64,000 nt of DNA from Lottia gigantea (Eukaryota; Mollusca; Gastropoda; Lottiidae): positions 4,488,382 to 4,552,381 of the forward strand of contig NW_008707001.1 in the NCBI RefSeq assembly GCF_000327385.1, written 5' to 3'. Shown here piece by piece: positions 36,901-51,900 of the stretch (position 1 is its first letter; each line of letters opens with the position of its first letter). The notes beneath the pieces were generated by a model. That model saw nothing but the letters and a program-made list of their open reading frames with translations. It was not told the DNA's origin and did not search any database. The translations under genes and the position numbers were made by a program.

Positions 36901-39900
36901 ATTATTTAAGGCATAAATTTGACTTACAGAGGAGTTTAAGAATAAAAAATTTCCCTTTGGGAGGGGCCCAAACCTATTTAAGTCCACGGGTGCCTACTGA
37001 TCTAGTTGAGTCACTGTCCATTTGAGCTAATGAAGAGACTGGTATGGATAAAAAGTTTTTCTTGGTCATTGGTATTAACTTACTCTTATGGATGAAAAAC
37101 TGATGAAGGATGTTTAATCCCAGCAGCTTGTAGAGCACAAGACCCCAGCCACCCATTATTGTCTTGGAAAAGTTAGGTGCGCAATTAAATGAAAACTATG
37201 CACCAAAATCCCTACCCTGAAAGTTTTGATTAAAAGTATCTTAATTTTTATAACACCAAAACTATTGGAAAGGTTTACGTAAATGTTTAAAAGTTGCTAT
37301 GCGTTTGGTTAGTGTCTTTTATATTATAAATTAAAAAAAATAAATATAAAATAGATCAGATGATATTTATTTTAACAATGGCCTTAAAGATGGATTTCCT
37401 TATTTTTTAGTGAGCAAACTATTTGATTAATTGGTGTTTAATTAAGAATTTTAACCAATCATAAATGTCCATGTATGTACAGTCTGGATAAACAAAAAAA
37501 AAGACTTTTTGACCTTTCTTGATCGGTCACTCATTGGAATTCTGCTGGTAATTCTCTGCTAATTTAGCTCATTATGAATTAATTATGGACATGTGAGACA
37601 AACTGGTATTTTTCCTAGTCATTAAAACACCTCTACTTTCTATTCATATAAGTATTAGCATATTTTGTATTAGGTTTTTAACTCAACTTTTCTTGTCTGA
37701 TACCTGATGGTTTTTTATCATGATTTCCATTTTAGTTTAAAGTAATAGCAGTAGTTAGCAAGTTTCATATTTTAGATTCGTCTGAGAGCATCCTAATAAC
37801 AACCAGACCAAATGGAGGTAAGTCATGCTATTGTTTCTTCTTCCTGTATCATAAATAGCAATTCAAACAAATCTCTGGCTACATTTTTTCACAATGGTAC
37901 AAAAATATTTTGCCTATTTTATAAAAATTTCGAAAATTGTTATATTCTTGGATCTTTATTAAGTTTTGACTGATATATTAATAGGAAATGATCACCAACA
38001 ATAAGAGATACAAGTTGTTAAACACTGTACTTAATCTTTAATCACAGTAATTGTTTACTCTAATCAGACAAAAGTGCTAAATCAAAGACTGTTTTTCATG
38101 ACTCCAATACACAAGACTTGATTAACATACAGCTTATATGAATACAGGAAAACCTGAACAAGAGCACTTACTGACCGCAGAACAGTAGTATTAGAAGGAA
38201 AGGCATAAACGGAAAGCATGCTGTGCATTTTTTCCTCCGCCACAGAAATTGAGTTAAGTTTGAAAGTGGCTTCAGGTGCTTTTTAAAAGGTGATCATATA
38301 AAGGAAATAATATATATCAATCTATTCCTTAGGGCACAATGTTTCTGGCATTATCACAATAATCTTCAAATTTTACCTTTTGTTGGTGCAAGGGATAGTA
38401 TGAATTTGAGTAAAAAAAAGGCTGAGCATGAGAAATGTTTTGAGGCCCTGTGGCCTAGTCTGTATCAGTAAATATTTGTAACGATATATAAACCATGTAA
38501 GATGTAATTATAGAATGCTCGGATAGTGTGAGTAAAGACGAGAGATTAGTCTAAACTGTGTGCTATATACAATCAAATTATATTGACGCATGATTGCATT
38601 CAGTTTAGAAGCACTTAAAGCAATTATCTTTTATTCATTGATATTTATACGAGGCCATGCTTGCTTCGTCTAATAGTAGTGATTTAATCAGGTCCTAATG
38701 AGACTGTATTGATTCCTGGCAAGTTCGTTCCTCTTCTACATCTCCACTTTATTTCAGACAATTAATTCAAACTTTCACTATCTTATATTAACTCTTCAGT
38801 TAAAAAGTTAGATAATGCGTCTTTACGTGAGCAAGTTGAATTGGTCAAGATTATTTGATGGAATTGAGAATAAATGCAATATATGAGTTGATGTTAAAAG
38901 CAATAGAAATGGAAATATTCTTGACGTTTCTAATTTGCTAAGTCACGCAGAAATCTCATAAAAAGTGAAATTGCAGAAGTTATGTGTTGTAAATACCAAT
39001 AGATGTATATTAGAACATGTATTATAATACTGTCTTCATCTTTTATATGAACTACATTTAGATTGATATTAACATGAAAAATATCAAACATTGAAGCCTT
39101 TTAACTACACACTGTCTTCGAAAACTTAGAAATGTTTTATTTTAATAATATATTTTGGAACTTTATTCTTTTTGCATCATTTATTAATAAGCTCCTTGAA
39201 GAATTTTTAATCCATTTCACTAAACTAAGACATGTGTACCTTCCAAATACTGAGTTGCACTGACAACAGCAAATGTAGGGTAATATCAAATCTTCTAGGG
39301 AGGAGGGAGTGGGGCAAGATCTACTATTGTAATATAGTATATTGTATAGTAATATTGTATTGAAATATGTACTTGTGCAAGTTGTTTAGTTTATAATTAT
39401 GGTCAGTGAGAAATTTATTTTTAAAAATCATGTGCATGATTACACAAGAAATTTGTACAAAAATCTTCATTTGTTTTATAGAATGTGCTTAACAGATGTT
39501 TTGTTATCAGATTTGAATGACATTTAGAAGCGGAGAGCACCATACTATATCCCTGTGTTTTTTTAGTTATACTTATATTTTTTTTTCAGCACCTGAATCA
39601 CCACCTACTATTACCAGAGTATCAGCATTATCTCCCACAGTAATCTCTATATCCTGGAAACCTCCATCATTTAAAAACGGTCCACTACTCAGTTATAAAC
39701 TTAGTTTGAATCCTAAAGGCCATCCTGATCTGAAGGAAATCAACAAAGACATAGCTGGCAATGTGACATCAATAACTGTTGGTAAACTTCAATCATCCCA
39801 GAGTTATCGTATCACGCTATCAGCATGGAATATAGATGGTGAAGGTCCCACAGCCTATAGTTATACAACCACTCCTAATCCGGGTAACTGTAAGTTTCGG

Positions 39901-42900
39901 TTATTTTGCATGCCAACCTGAAAGCTTTAATGTGATTGGAGGCCAGAGGTTCGCCAGAAACAAATGAGAGAGCAGATTTCATTGGCTCAGCTCAATTTCA
40001 AAAAGGGTGATAAATTTTTCTATTTGCCTCTATCTACTAATGTGCATTTTCTAGTTGCCAGAACAGATTTCCATATTCTTTTCAAAATTTCGATTAGCAA
40101 ACTTATTATGATATAAACTTTTTACTAGTCTTGCATGCTTCCTGGTAGTTCAAACTTGTCTTTGACTTTTATTTATTTTTTTTTTAAATTTTATAAAAGA
40201 TATAGTTGATTTTCATATGATGTCTGTTCTGGCATTGCAGTTGATCCTTGGGCTAAAATTTCTCCCTATTGAAATATCCTGCATTTTGAATGTTATATAT
40301 TCTTTATTTATCACTCTCAAATATCATATTATTATGGCCATCAAATTTAATTAAATGTTTCTAATTAGCTCGATTTGTGTCTTTTAATGACCCTTTTCAG
40401 AATGAATTACTGTGAATTTCACAACAAAATGAATAACAAAGAAACATTGAATTAAATTATGGCCTAACAATCATATTTATAAATTATTAGATTGATGATG
40501 ACAAAATGGAAACAAAAGTATTAAAATTTTACGTTTACGAAGCAACACTCAGGCCTTCATTATTTATAATTTCTTTCTTTTCTTTATTATCAGTGTGTGT
40601 TTCTTAACCTGCTTGCCTGGGTGATTTTAATTCTTATAGAAAATACTAAAAAATCTTACAGTTTTCAATACACCTTTTAGAATTTGGCAGGGAAGAATAC
40701 CTAGGAACCGAATGAAGCTAGCTTTAGTTCTAAATATAAGTGAGACACAGTTTCAATGTTTTTGAATTTGACAATCTGCACACTTCTCAGAGAGAACAAG
40801 AAAAGGCAATGTCAATCTAATTTCATAAATATGATTTTTAAAGTTTCTCATTCGCATCACCATTTAGATTGGCTTTTATTTCATTTTGGCTTATAATCTA
40901 TCATTGCACTTTTCATTAGTTCATGTTATTATACTTACCAAACATACATTTATCATGTGTTTTTACTTTGTGCAAAAAGCACATTGTTGTCCAATATTAG
41001 TATTCAATGCGTATTGGAAGGATTAGACATTTTGGGAGCGGCATGTTCATGAAAGCTACAAGGAGGTAGGGCGAGGCAGGTCAATGGCCCCCCTAAAATA
41101 GATTACCCCCCTGAAAACATTCTGACAACCAACCAATTCCATAACTGCAATAAATACCTTACACCTTTGCCCCTCCAAACATATTACTTGCCCTTCTGAA
41201 CAATCAAGACTGACCTCGGGCCTGAATGAATGTTCAACTTTGTACTTTATACAGCTTTACAACCTAAAATGGATAACAGTTAAAATATAATGATATTGTA
41301 ATATAAATCCATATTGAGAGACCTCCTTTCTTACAAATACATACCACCTACAACAAATACAACCCTGTACCAATACAACCTTCTACAGATGATTAAATAC
41401 AATAATTCAGAAATACAATGAAAAAATGAAATGGTCAAATTATAAAAAGTTATATGAACGACACAATGATTTGAATTTGTGAACCTTTGTAACTATTTGG
41501 GAAGACTAGTTTTATCTACACCAGATATAATTATTTCAATTATATAAATCACTAGCCTACTTTTTATTATTAACTAACTGTCCTCTGGAGGAAAATGGTT
41601 TATTTTAAACAGGAATATAATTTGTTGATATGAGTCGTATTAGCTCAACCAATCCTGATTTAGGAAATTGTTATGATGTAACCTTTTGATTTAAAAATTT
41701 TGTCAGGAACTTTGGGCTAATACTAACTGAATGTACTAACTAGTGGGCAAAACTGAATCTAAAACTGGTCACAACAGACACTAAAAAAGTCATAAAATAA
41801 TCTCTGAAAAAATTGATTGTTGCAATTTGATTGAAAATTTAGTTTCCAACAATGCCAATGATTTATATATGAATACAATTCCATCGCCAGGAATGAATTG
41901 GAGCTGGAGCTCAGATTTTTTACATAGAAAATTGAAGAATTATAGGCCCTGAGAACTCATTTCTGACAATTTTGAGGTGCCAAAAACGTATCACAATCTA
42001 GGCTAGGCCTATATCTTTTTGATTTTGTACAAAGACAAATCAATCTCTGACGAACTGAAGAAGGTTTTGCTGGGGCTTAATTCTCACTTGCTGGGGCCCA
42101 GCCCCCACGGACACCACCTTAACGACAGGGCTTTATCAATATCACCTTGTTATGAGCTTTTACGCAGATAGATTGATACAGTGTTGTGAACACAATGAAT
42201 AATGACCTGACCTTTATCAATAATATATTGAAGAAGAGTTATAACACTATCTCAACCATTTTTTTCAAACTTTGTTCAAGTACATAAGTATGTATTATTT
42301 TAACTAGATCTTAACGTGACAAGTTTGATAGAGACAGATTTGTTATTTCACTGTAAATTGCGGATGTTGAAATAGGGTCGGCACCAATTTTCTCATTATG
42401 TATTCAGTTTGAAAAGGTCAAAGGTGATATCATGTGTAGAAAATTAGTCAGGGATGAGTTTATTTAGTCTCTTGTATCTGTTGTTAAACTAGATTTAAAA
42501 AAAATTATTATTGAGCACAATGTCATAATCTATACATGATGAAAGACAGACATTAATTTAAAAACTATGTCATGTACGTGCATGAAAAATAGATATACTT
42601 ATTAAATAAAATTAGCCATCAGGTCTTTTTGAAAGGATCCTGAATTGCCTAATCAGGTGTTCTGTTGATACAAGTGAAACCAGTCTGAATATTTAGTTCA
42701 AATTCTGCTTTTTGGACCTGAGCTGGGATGGGATAGGCTTAGTTTATGTTCAAATTATCACAATGATAAAAACACCCTTTATCTATCCAGATCCTTATAT
42801 AAATATCTAGATCCACAAGTCAATATGGTAGAAATGAGTTAAATAGAATCATCTGTCATACAAGACAGAAATGAATATCCAGCAAGATGTGAGCAGAAAG

Positions 42901-45900
42901 AATAATTGCTATTTGCACTTATTCCCCTGAACCCATCAAAATAGCATCCCAGGCTTCAGTCAGACAAGACTATAATAAATACTATAGTTACAATTATGCT
43001 CAAAAACTAAGTGACAGAAATTAAGAAAACACATATACATATATTTCCAACACTTAATAGAATTACACTTATTAAGGATACAATCAGATACGGAAAGGAG
43101 ATATGTTAACAGATATCCTGAGGATTACAGTCATATATTCACTGGGACTACCTGCACAAGGGTTACAATCTTCTTAAAACAACAACTCTGGTAACAACCA
43201 TACTTTCACCAAATTAAAACTTCTTGGCTGAGGATATAACCACTTCTGGAGATAGGATCTTATCAACAGCTAGAAGAATAAAGTTTGCCAATATGCTTTC
43301 AGATTGACTGAAATTACATTGAACACTATCACTAAAAAACATGGCTTCAACACTTCAGGTTAATTCTGTAATCAGTATGGTAATTGATAGCAATAGTGTC
43401 ATTGCATCTGAATATAAGATTCATTGTCTTCATATAAAAGGAACAGAAGATTGATTCAGGATTGATTTTGGTTGTAGTATGTATTGATGCTGGTAAAAAC
43501 TCTAACCTTGAAGTTGCTAGTTTCAACAAAGATTAAGCAAGGAATCAATGGTAATTAAGATTTTCTGTCACAATAGATATAGTGAAGTGATGACATCAGG
43601 TTGGAGCTAGACGGCTTATTGGATTGCCTGAAATAGATACCACAATTGAAATCTAATAAGCCGGGTCAACTTTCAGAATGTTAATCTGAAGTCCGTCTGC
43701 ACTATGGGGCAAATAGGGTCACTAGACCCCCTGGAAAATGGATTAAACATTAAAAATACATACATTGTATGCTTTTGCTTGTAAAACTCTATAAGTATTA
43801 ATTGTGCTTTTTATTGCTTATTTTCATGAGTCTCCGATCATTGGATTTTTTAAGGGGCCATTTTCTTTAAAGAAAGTTATTTTTCAAGGCACATTTCAAC
43901 TAATTCACAAAGTAAGATGTTAATTGTCCTTTTTATTTAATTGCAGAATTTTTCTCTGAGGAAAGTTTTGACCTAGGAAAGCCTGATATTAGTGGGAGTT
44001 GTCAATAATACAATGTATAGACAGTATTTGTCACTTCATGACTTTCTGACTTGATTCTTGTGTTTAGTTTCAGCTAAATTGATTAAATAGATCTGGCCAG
44101 AGTTTAACTGTGTGTACCTAACAGATCAAACGAATTATTCCACACAATTTCCAAACAGAACAATTGATCTGTAGTTTGTCTAAAAGATTTTCTTCCTTCA
44201 GAATTTGGTTCTTCCAGGCATAAATAAAGTTCACTTCTCTTTTGTATGATATGAAAGACTGAATAATGGAAAGTTTCTGTAGAGTCTATTTTGGGGCAGA
44301 TTTTAAATTTATTTGCGGAAGACATCTGAATTCAGACTTAAGATTTTATCTTATAAGCCACACCAATAGACTGATAACTCTGGAAATAATGTCCTGAAGG
44401 ATATTCTTCAACCTATCAACTTGAATGTCACTATTGAAGCACAGCATTCTCATCCTTTCTGAAAACCAGACGCCAATCTGGAACAGAAGTTTACAATTCT
44501 TCCAATCTGGAACAGAAGTTTACAATTAGTCATCTTTTTCCAAGAGTCTACATAGCAAAATATAAATATTAAGAATGTAATATATTTTATGGATAGAAGT
44601 TTTATTGGTTGTTTCTTCAATTCTTCCTATTGGATGATTGCAGTCACATGTTATTTAACTTTCCGAATTAAAATTCATTCATTTTATCAATGGCTCTTTC
44701 TCACTAAGAACTTTGAAGAAAGTAAAGTTTTGCTTTAGTTAACTATTAATGGAACTTTATTGTAGCCTTCATTCCTGATGACAGAAGAATGCTTTTGACT
44801 TTACTGATTTTGTACCATATTTGATCCATCAAGATGATTTCCTATATCCTTCTTAGTTTAACCTGATTGTTGAACAGGTATTCTGAATTAAAATACAGTG
44901 GATGCTTAAAATGTAGCATGAATCACAGTCATTTCAAAACTAAAACATATATTTATGTATTGAAGTGATTTTTTTAACCTAATTCTGACCAAATTCTGAC
45001 CAAATTTAAGAGTTTATTTTAATATTATCATTTTTCAAGAGAACAAATATTTATTCTGGTTAGTCAATAGCTAAAGATTTATAATATTATATATTACTAT
45101 GGTAGATATTAGTTAGTCCTTGGATATTTAGAAAATGTCGCTTAACTTTTATACAAAAAATTCCTTCTGAAACTATTTTGTTATGCCTAGCTACGTTCTC
45201 AGTGAAATTCAGAAATAATGGCCTTGGATAGTTTAATGATTCCAGACCATCAGGTTCCCAGCTATGTTTCTAGTGATTAAAACTCAGAAATAATGGATAG
45301 AAACTCAGAAATAATGGATAGTTTATTGACTTCAGAACATCAGGTTCCCAACTATATTTCCTTTTGATATAAAACTCAGAAATAATGGCTTTGGATAGTT
45401 TAATGACTGAAGACCATCAGGTTCCCAGCTATGTTCCTAGTGATTTTTTAACTCATGAAATAATAGCTAGTTAAAGTGTTAACTGATTTCTATGTTGATT
45501 GGTATTCTACTCACAAAGTTCCTGGAGTTAAGCTGAGATTTGTCTTCCACACATGACACATATTTCACATATCACATTGCTCACTGGAATTACCAATGAA
45601 GTTTCATGGTCTTAATTTACAAGTTTTGGGTCTTATTGTGACAGTAATTCTGTTTTTGTCTGAAGTGATACTACCCACATGGTAATCAGGAGGTATTAAG
45701 AACCACGTTTAAGTGAAATATATGGTTTTGTAGCACTAAATTAATCACTTTTTAAAAGAACAAATAGTCAGGATTCCATTTGAGTTAAGAAGAAAATATA
45801 TTTGAATTCTTCTATACACACAGACCACAGATTGATTTCAGGGAAAAATAGATATTTTCTTACATTACATTGAAAAAGTATCTGAATATCGTTTTTTAAC

Positions 45901-48900
45901 TTGAAGGTATATTAGGCTCTGAAAACATTATGAAGAACGGTATACATTTAGCTAAAGGAAGTAAATTAGATATGCAAGCTGCACCCTGCATACAGTTAGT
46001 TGGACTGAACTAAACTTGTCTTATCAATAGGTAACATATGGCTAAAACTGTTTTTTTTTTAAAAAGAAGTCAGTGCGAGATTAAAGTGTGAGGTGCATTT
46101 AAGCTGTAATGAGTTGTGATAATAGCAACATTTTTTGGCCTGGATTTAAGCATTGGCACTAGATTTTTGAAAGAATATATAAAATTACTTTACTCTTTCT
46201 AAAATATGCCTAATACATGTTGATTGGGGTTGTGGGGCTGTCCTTGGGAATGATAATTGGAACAGCTATCATCAAATAATTTATGACTATGGTCCATTTT
46301 TTCTGCAATAACCAATGTAAGAAGAAATCTACATAAATTATATCAGTAGCTTGAATTATTGGTTAAATGTAAAATAAATGGTTTCTTCATAATTTAGTAG
46401 TTGGAACTACTTCACTGGTAAAATGAAAGAGTAAGTTCTTGAAATTTGTGTCAGGGATGAATTGGGTTCCAATATAGATGGTATTTTTCTACAAGGAATG
46501 TTTTTTATGACAAGTTATGATTTATTTTGATCATGATAAACTTTATCACTCTATCTCCTTTACTTTCTTACTGACTATGTGGACATGTTCTCATTACATT
46601 TAAAGGCACAGTTTCACCAATCATTCCTTAGTCTCAGAAACAAGATTTTTTTTAGCTAAGCTAATTTGAAATTGTGTTCACAGCTCGCTGTCAAAATTTG
46701 AGCAATCAAATCAAGAATTAAAATGAATCCACCACTTATTGAAAAGACAATAAAAGTAACAGAAAGTGAAATTGCTAGTTTGAAATATTTTTGAAGAGAT
46801 GCGATATTCATGTAGTTCTGTTAATTCTGAAGACTGTTTACTTATATTGAAGACATAAATCAACCCCCAAATATGGCAAACCATGGCCTTTAATGACAGT
46901 AAAGTAGAAACTGTGTATATGAAAAGACAGACTGATTGACAACACAGACTTTGCTATTTTAAGACAAAACATGAAGAAATATAATGGTGTCTCGCATGAT
47001 TGCTGATGTTTTTCAGACTTTGTTATATTAGTGTAAGATTTTATTACTGTCTATCCAGCTTCTTGACAGTATTCTTCTGAGAATTCCTCTAACTAGGCTA
47101 ATATTCTACTCTGTCTCATGCTATATGACACAATCAAACACACTTGACAATTTCAGTTTTGACAAATATCTTGGAAAATATTGAGAAATAATTTCAAAGG
47201 GTTTATTAATGTATTGTATGGTACATTGGTTATTATCCCCGTCTCCAGGAATGGATTAGTGCTGGGGCTCAGATTTTGTACTCAGATAATTGGAAGAATT
47301 AAATACCTAGAGGACTCGTTTCTGACAATTTTGAGCTGCCAAAAACGTATCAAATTCTATATCTTTTTGATTTTGTACGAAGACACTAAATGAATCAATC
47401 TCTGCTGAACTGAAGAAGGTTTTGCTGGGGCTTAATTCTCACTTGCTGGGACCCAGCTCCCATGGGCTCCACAATAACGACAGGGCTGTTGATTATGAAT
47501 GGCAAATGACTGCTTTTCTAGATTTGTGTAGCACGGTTCCATTGAAAAAAATTGTTACAAGTTGCTGTCTTGATATTTTGTAAATATTTTGAAACTACTG
47601 ACTTTTGTCCACTTAAAAAAATTGCAAAGACATGATATACTTTAAACTATAAATGGTGAAAATTCTTAAGTCATATATTATGTGTTTCTTTAATAAAATT
47701 AAATTTTTTTGAAAATTTCCTAAGAGGAAATTTTTTTTTAAGGATCTTCTTATGTCTTGGACAACAATATTCCAGTATCAAGTTTCATTTATTATAATTC
47801 CACACATTTTCTACTGCCTGACATGAGTAAAAAGTTAACCAAGCTATCTTTATTACCACTAAACAAACTATTTTCTAAAAGACAATATTCCTGGGAACTT
47901 TGAGACCTTGAAGACGCAAGATCTTAAATCTTTAAAATTTAAATCTTTACCATCTGATTCACAGCTGATTGTCTGAACTTTAACCCCTGACCTTAGGTGA
48001 CCTATCAAGGGTATATCAGTTATCTAAATGACATTTTAAAATCATTTCCTATTTGAAGTTTGGCATTGAAATAACTGTCATGTTGTTCATATCTGATGAA
48101 CCAAAAAATATTTTTTTAAATACCAAAAGATGAGTTGAAAAGACAGTGGCAGATTATAAACAAATTCCCACTATATTTCTATTATCTAGCTAGACACGAT
48201 TCAATTTTTTTGATAATCTCAAATTTCCTTTATTATAATAGTTATGATATTTTCCAAGGTTTTATAAATGAATGCTATGAATTGATATTGTTGAAAAGCA
48301 GTAATATATAAGTGGCTTATTTGTGTGGAGGAGGATTAAACCAAGGTCACTATTGTAATAAATGATCCTATTTTTTCTGTTTGGGTAATAAAAACTAACT
48401 ATGGGTTAATATATGTTGTCCATTACAGAACTACATCTTAATCCAGACTGAATTTATTAGAATATATAGAAAGTGAATTGCTCATGGTGAAAATATTAGT
48501 TCTATGGGTTCTGATTGAGGCTTTATGCATTGAAATTTTTGTGACAGTGCAGTACTTGCACTCTTATTTTTCTTTCATAGTCTAGTATAAGAGCAGATTA
48601 AAAGACAGAAGCCCTTTCCTTTGCTTGATCGTGGTGAAATTTTGTGGCATTGAATATTTAATTGAGGCTGGATGTGTTGAAATTCTTGTGACATCTTCAC
48701 TGCAGTACTTGAGCTTTTATTTTTTCATTCATAGTCTAGCCTTTATGTTTATCCAGAATGAATTTATAAGATCAAGGAGAAAGACAGTAGCTCTTTCCTT
48801 TGCTTGGTCATGGTTAAAAAGTTTGGTAATGAGTTCCTAGTGAGGCTTGATGTTTTGAAATTCTGTAGACATCCTCATTGCAGTACATGAGCTCTTGTTT

Positions 48901-51900
48901 TTCTTTTTAGTAGTCTGGCCCTAATGTTACTCAAGAATGAATTTGTAAAGGAAAAGTAGTTCTTTCCTTTGCTTGATTGTAGTTAAAAATTGTAACGTTC
49001 TTATTGAGGCTGGATGCGTTGAAATTCTAGTGACATCTTCATTTCAGTATGTGAGCTCTAATATTTCTTTCATAGCCTTATCTACTTATTTATTAGAACA
49101 AGTGCTTGATCATGATGAGAACCTTGTGGCAATAGGCTTGGTGTGTTCAACCTTTAATGACATTCCAATTATCCTGATTGTCTCTGCTGCATTGACTTGC
49201 AGACAATTCTGATCTAATGTCTAGAAATCATGCCATAAACCAACTGATCCTTCAGAATCTAAGTTGTTATCCTTCAGAAATATTATTCATTCTATTTTCT
49301 ATTGAATTCTTTAAAAAGTCAGTAAATAAAGAATGAACAGTGATAGATAAATATGCAAATTAAAGCCATGAAAAATACAACTTGTTTTAACATCAATTCT
49401 CACGGGTAATTTGTCAACCTCTATATATCAGATATAACAAGTTAATTCATGTTTTTTTTTGCTCTGTTATAAAAACAATTAATTGCAAGCAGTTGATGGA
49501 TATTCATCATTGGAAATAATTTTCATTGATAGATTTGAAGAAACTTCTGCTATTAACTTCATTAAAGTTAGAAAAGGTTTTTTAAAGACTGCAGTCAATC
49601 ATGAAACAGTTCATTTCGGATAGACAGAAGATATTATTTCATTTTCAAGAAGGATCTAAGCTGGAAATAGTTTTAAGGGCCTCAGTGGCTCAACAAGTTA
49701 GATGCTGCCTTGCTGACTTTAATACAGCCGAAGATGATAACATTTTCAACTCAGTATCAATCTGTCATTGATGTGAAGAGGTTAAGAGTTTGTAATTATC
49801 TCAATGAATTAAAATCAGTATTATAAGTACCGGTATTGTTATAGCATTGATTTACGTCATACTGTGCCTCCTGCAGTTCCACTTAAACTAAGCGTTTATC
49901 ACATAACTATCGCAAAGACCCTAAGATTTTATCAGCAATTTTTGCTATAGTGACCTCATTAATGTTTAGTATTTGTACAAATACAGAAACCACAGTTATA
50001 TGACTGAAACTAGGAATGATGCAAATAGAAGCCATAGATGGCCCTGATGCTCATAAAAATCTAGAAAAAAATCTTTTTAAAGAATTTGTCCAGTTATCTG
50101 TTAATTTGGTAACTGACCACCTGTTTCACAACCTAACAAAATGATGTTACAATCTGACTAGAAGATAGTAGTTAATCAAGCTGAAACTAACAAAAAACAG
50201 ATGGCCTTATGGTTTCAAATTTTACAATCTCTTACATTTAGATTCTCTGGCAAGTTAGTAACTTTCCAGTCTAGGAAATATTTAGGCTACGGTGGTAGGA
50301 ATAAATAAACCAAGTCATACAGAACCACAAAAGCAAACATAAAATCCAAACAACAAACTTGCAAAACATTGGTCACAGCTAATGAACTTTTCACATGAGG
50401 AAGAAAATCATAGGAGTAAATATTTTATGGTGAAAAGTGGTATCAGGTGTCTAGAAGAGTAAGCCTACGTCATTGTGAAACCATTGGCAAGTGATTCTAA
50501 GAGAGTTCAGTCCCCTTGGAAGATTTGGTTACATTGGAATCCTAAACCTCTTGATCTCCAAAAGCAAGAATAAGTGTAAAACATTAACAATTTTGTCCTT
50601 ATATGCAGGAAGAGATGAAATAACACTTCCTCTTTGTAAAAAGGGGTCATGCTTATGTGGTCAAAAGCTGCTTTGTTTTATGATTGATTTGCTTAATTAA
50701 TCTTTCCTTATACATGTAGTGGTTGAAATATTTTTTTTCTTTATGTTACTTGAATCTTTAATCTTCTTCTTATGTTATCACTGCATGATTCTCTCTTGCT
50801 TATTGTTGTAAATATTTAGCATGAGAAGTTGTTTTGTTTTGTGTTTTACAATTGTATTTGAATTAGAATAAAATAATTCAACCGTTATCTCTCCGAGGCC
50901 TTTAAAAAGTGCTAAAAGGAACAATTCTTGATGGATTTTTATGAAACTTGATGTGAGCGTTTGTAATCATCTAAGGATGAACCCTATTGCAAAAATATAA
51001 AAAAATATTTAATGAGTTATTGCCCATGTTCTTGTAAACGTGTTCAATTTTTCCGCTTGTAAACACTCTTTAATGCAAAATTTTCAGCAGAGTTTGATGC
51101 AACTTGGTGAAATTTTTTGTTATCATCCATGGATGAACCCTATTGAAAATCAAAAAATTGAGAACTATTTAATATGAGTTAGTGTCAACACTTAAAGGCA
51201 TCCCAAAAAGTTCAAAAGAAGTGTAAGACTAAACGTCATACTGCCAAATATTTTTATTTGAAATCAAAGCTGCTGGCGTATATTCTCTTGCCTGGCAAGC
51301 TATCTTTTTTATAGAGATAGCTTCGCCAGCTGCCAACCATGCAAAAAAGAAGTATCAGTGCATTTCAGTGGCCTCATTTCAGAAACTTTTGGATTAGGGT
51401 ATAATAAAAATGAAAGAGTCCCTTCTTATCCTCAATTCTCCACATGCTTACTACAAAAACTTTGATCAGTTTATAGATATATCCAGTAGATCAATTATAT
51501 CTTATAAATAATCCACATTGATTGAGTCTGTCTATTCTATTTACATTTAACTTGTTCTTATTTTACAAACACCAATTGTCAATAGATTGCTACACCTACA
51601 CTATAGTCGACTAGGGTGGGTGGTAGACTTCTAATATTCATTTAAAACCCTTCTTTTAAAAGCTTTATTTTTCTCCTACAAGAAAATGAATGGATTTTAA
51701 ATGAATTTATTTGTGTAGGTGTATAAAATGAAACATCAACCACAATTTTCTACCAGATTGGTTAACTGACAGAAACTAGGAAGCCAGCATATTTAAAGAT
51801 ATATAGGCATCTAAAAATTCACTTTAGCAGATGATGAAAGTGTACAGGACTACTTAAAGAGATTGTAAAAGGATTTCTAAAATTTGTATGTGTATTGGGG

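Noticed and set aside
39517-39589. Start of the 134-codon frame upstream of FN3-2
   Set aside because: The ATG at 39517 is intronic read-through; the T-rich tract and CAG at 39587-39589 mark the real exon start, in phase with the preceding exon.
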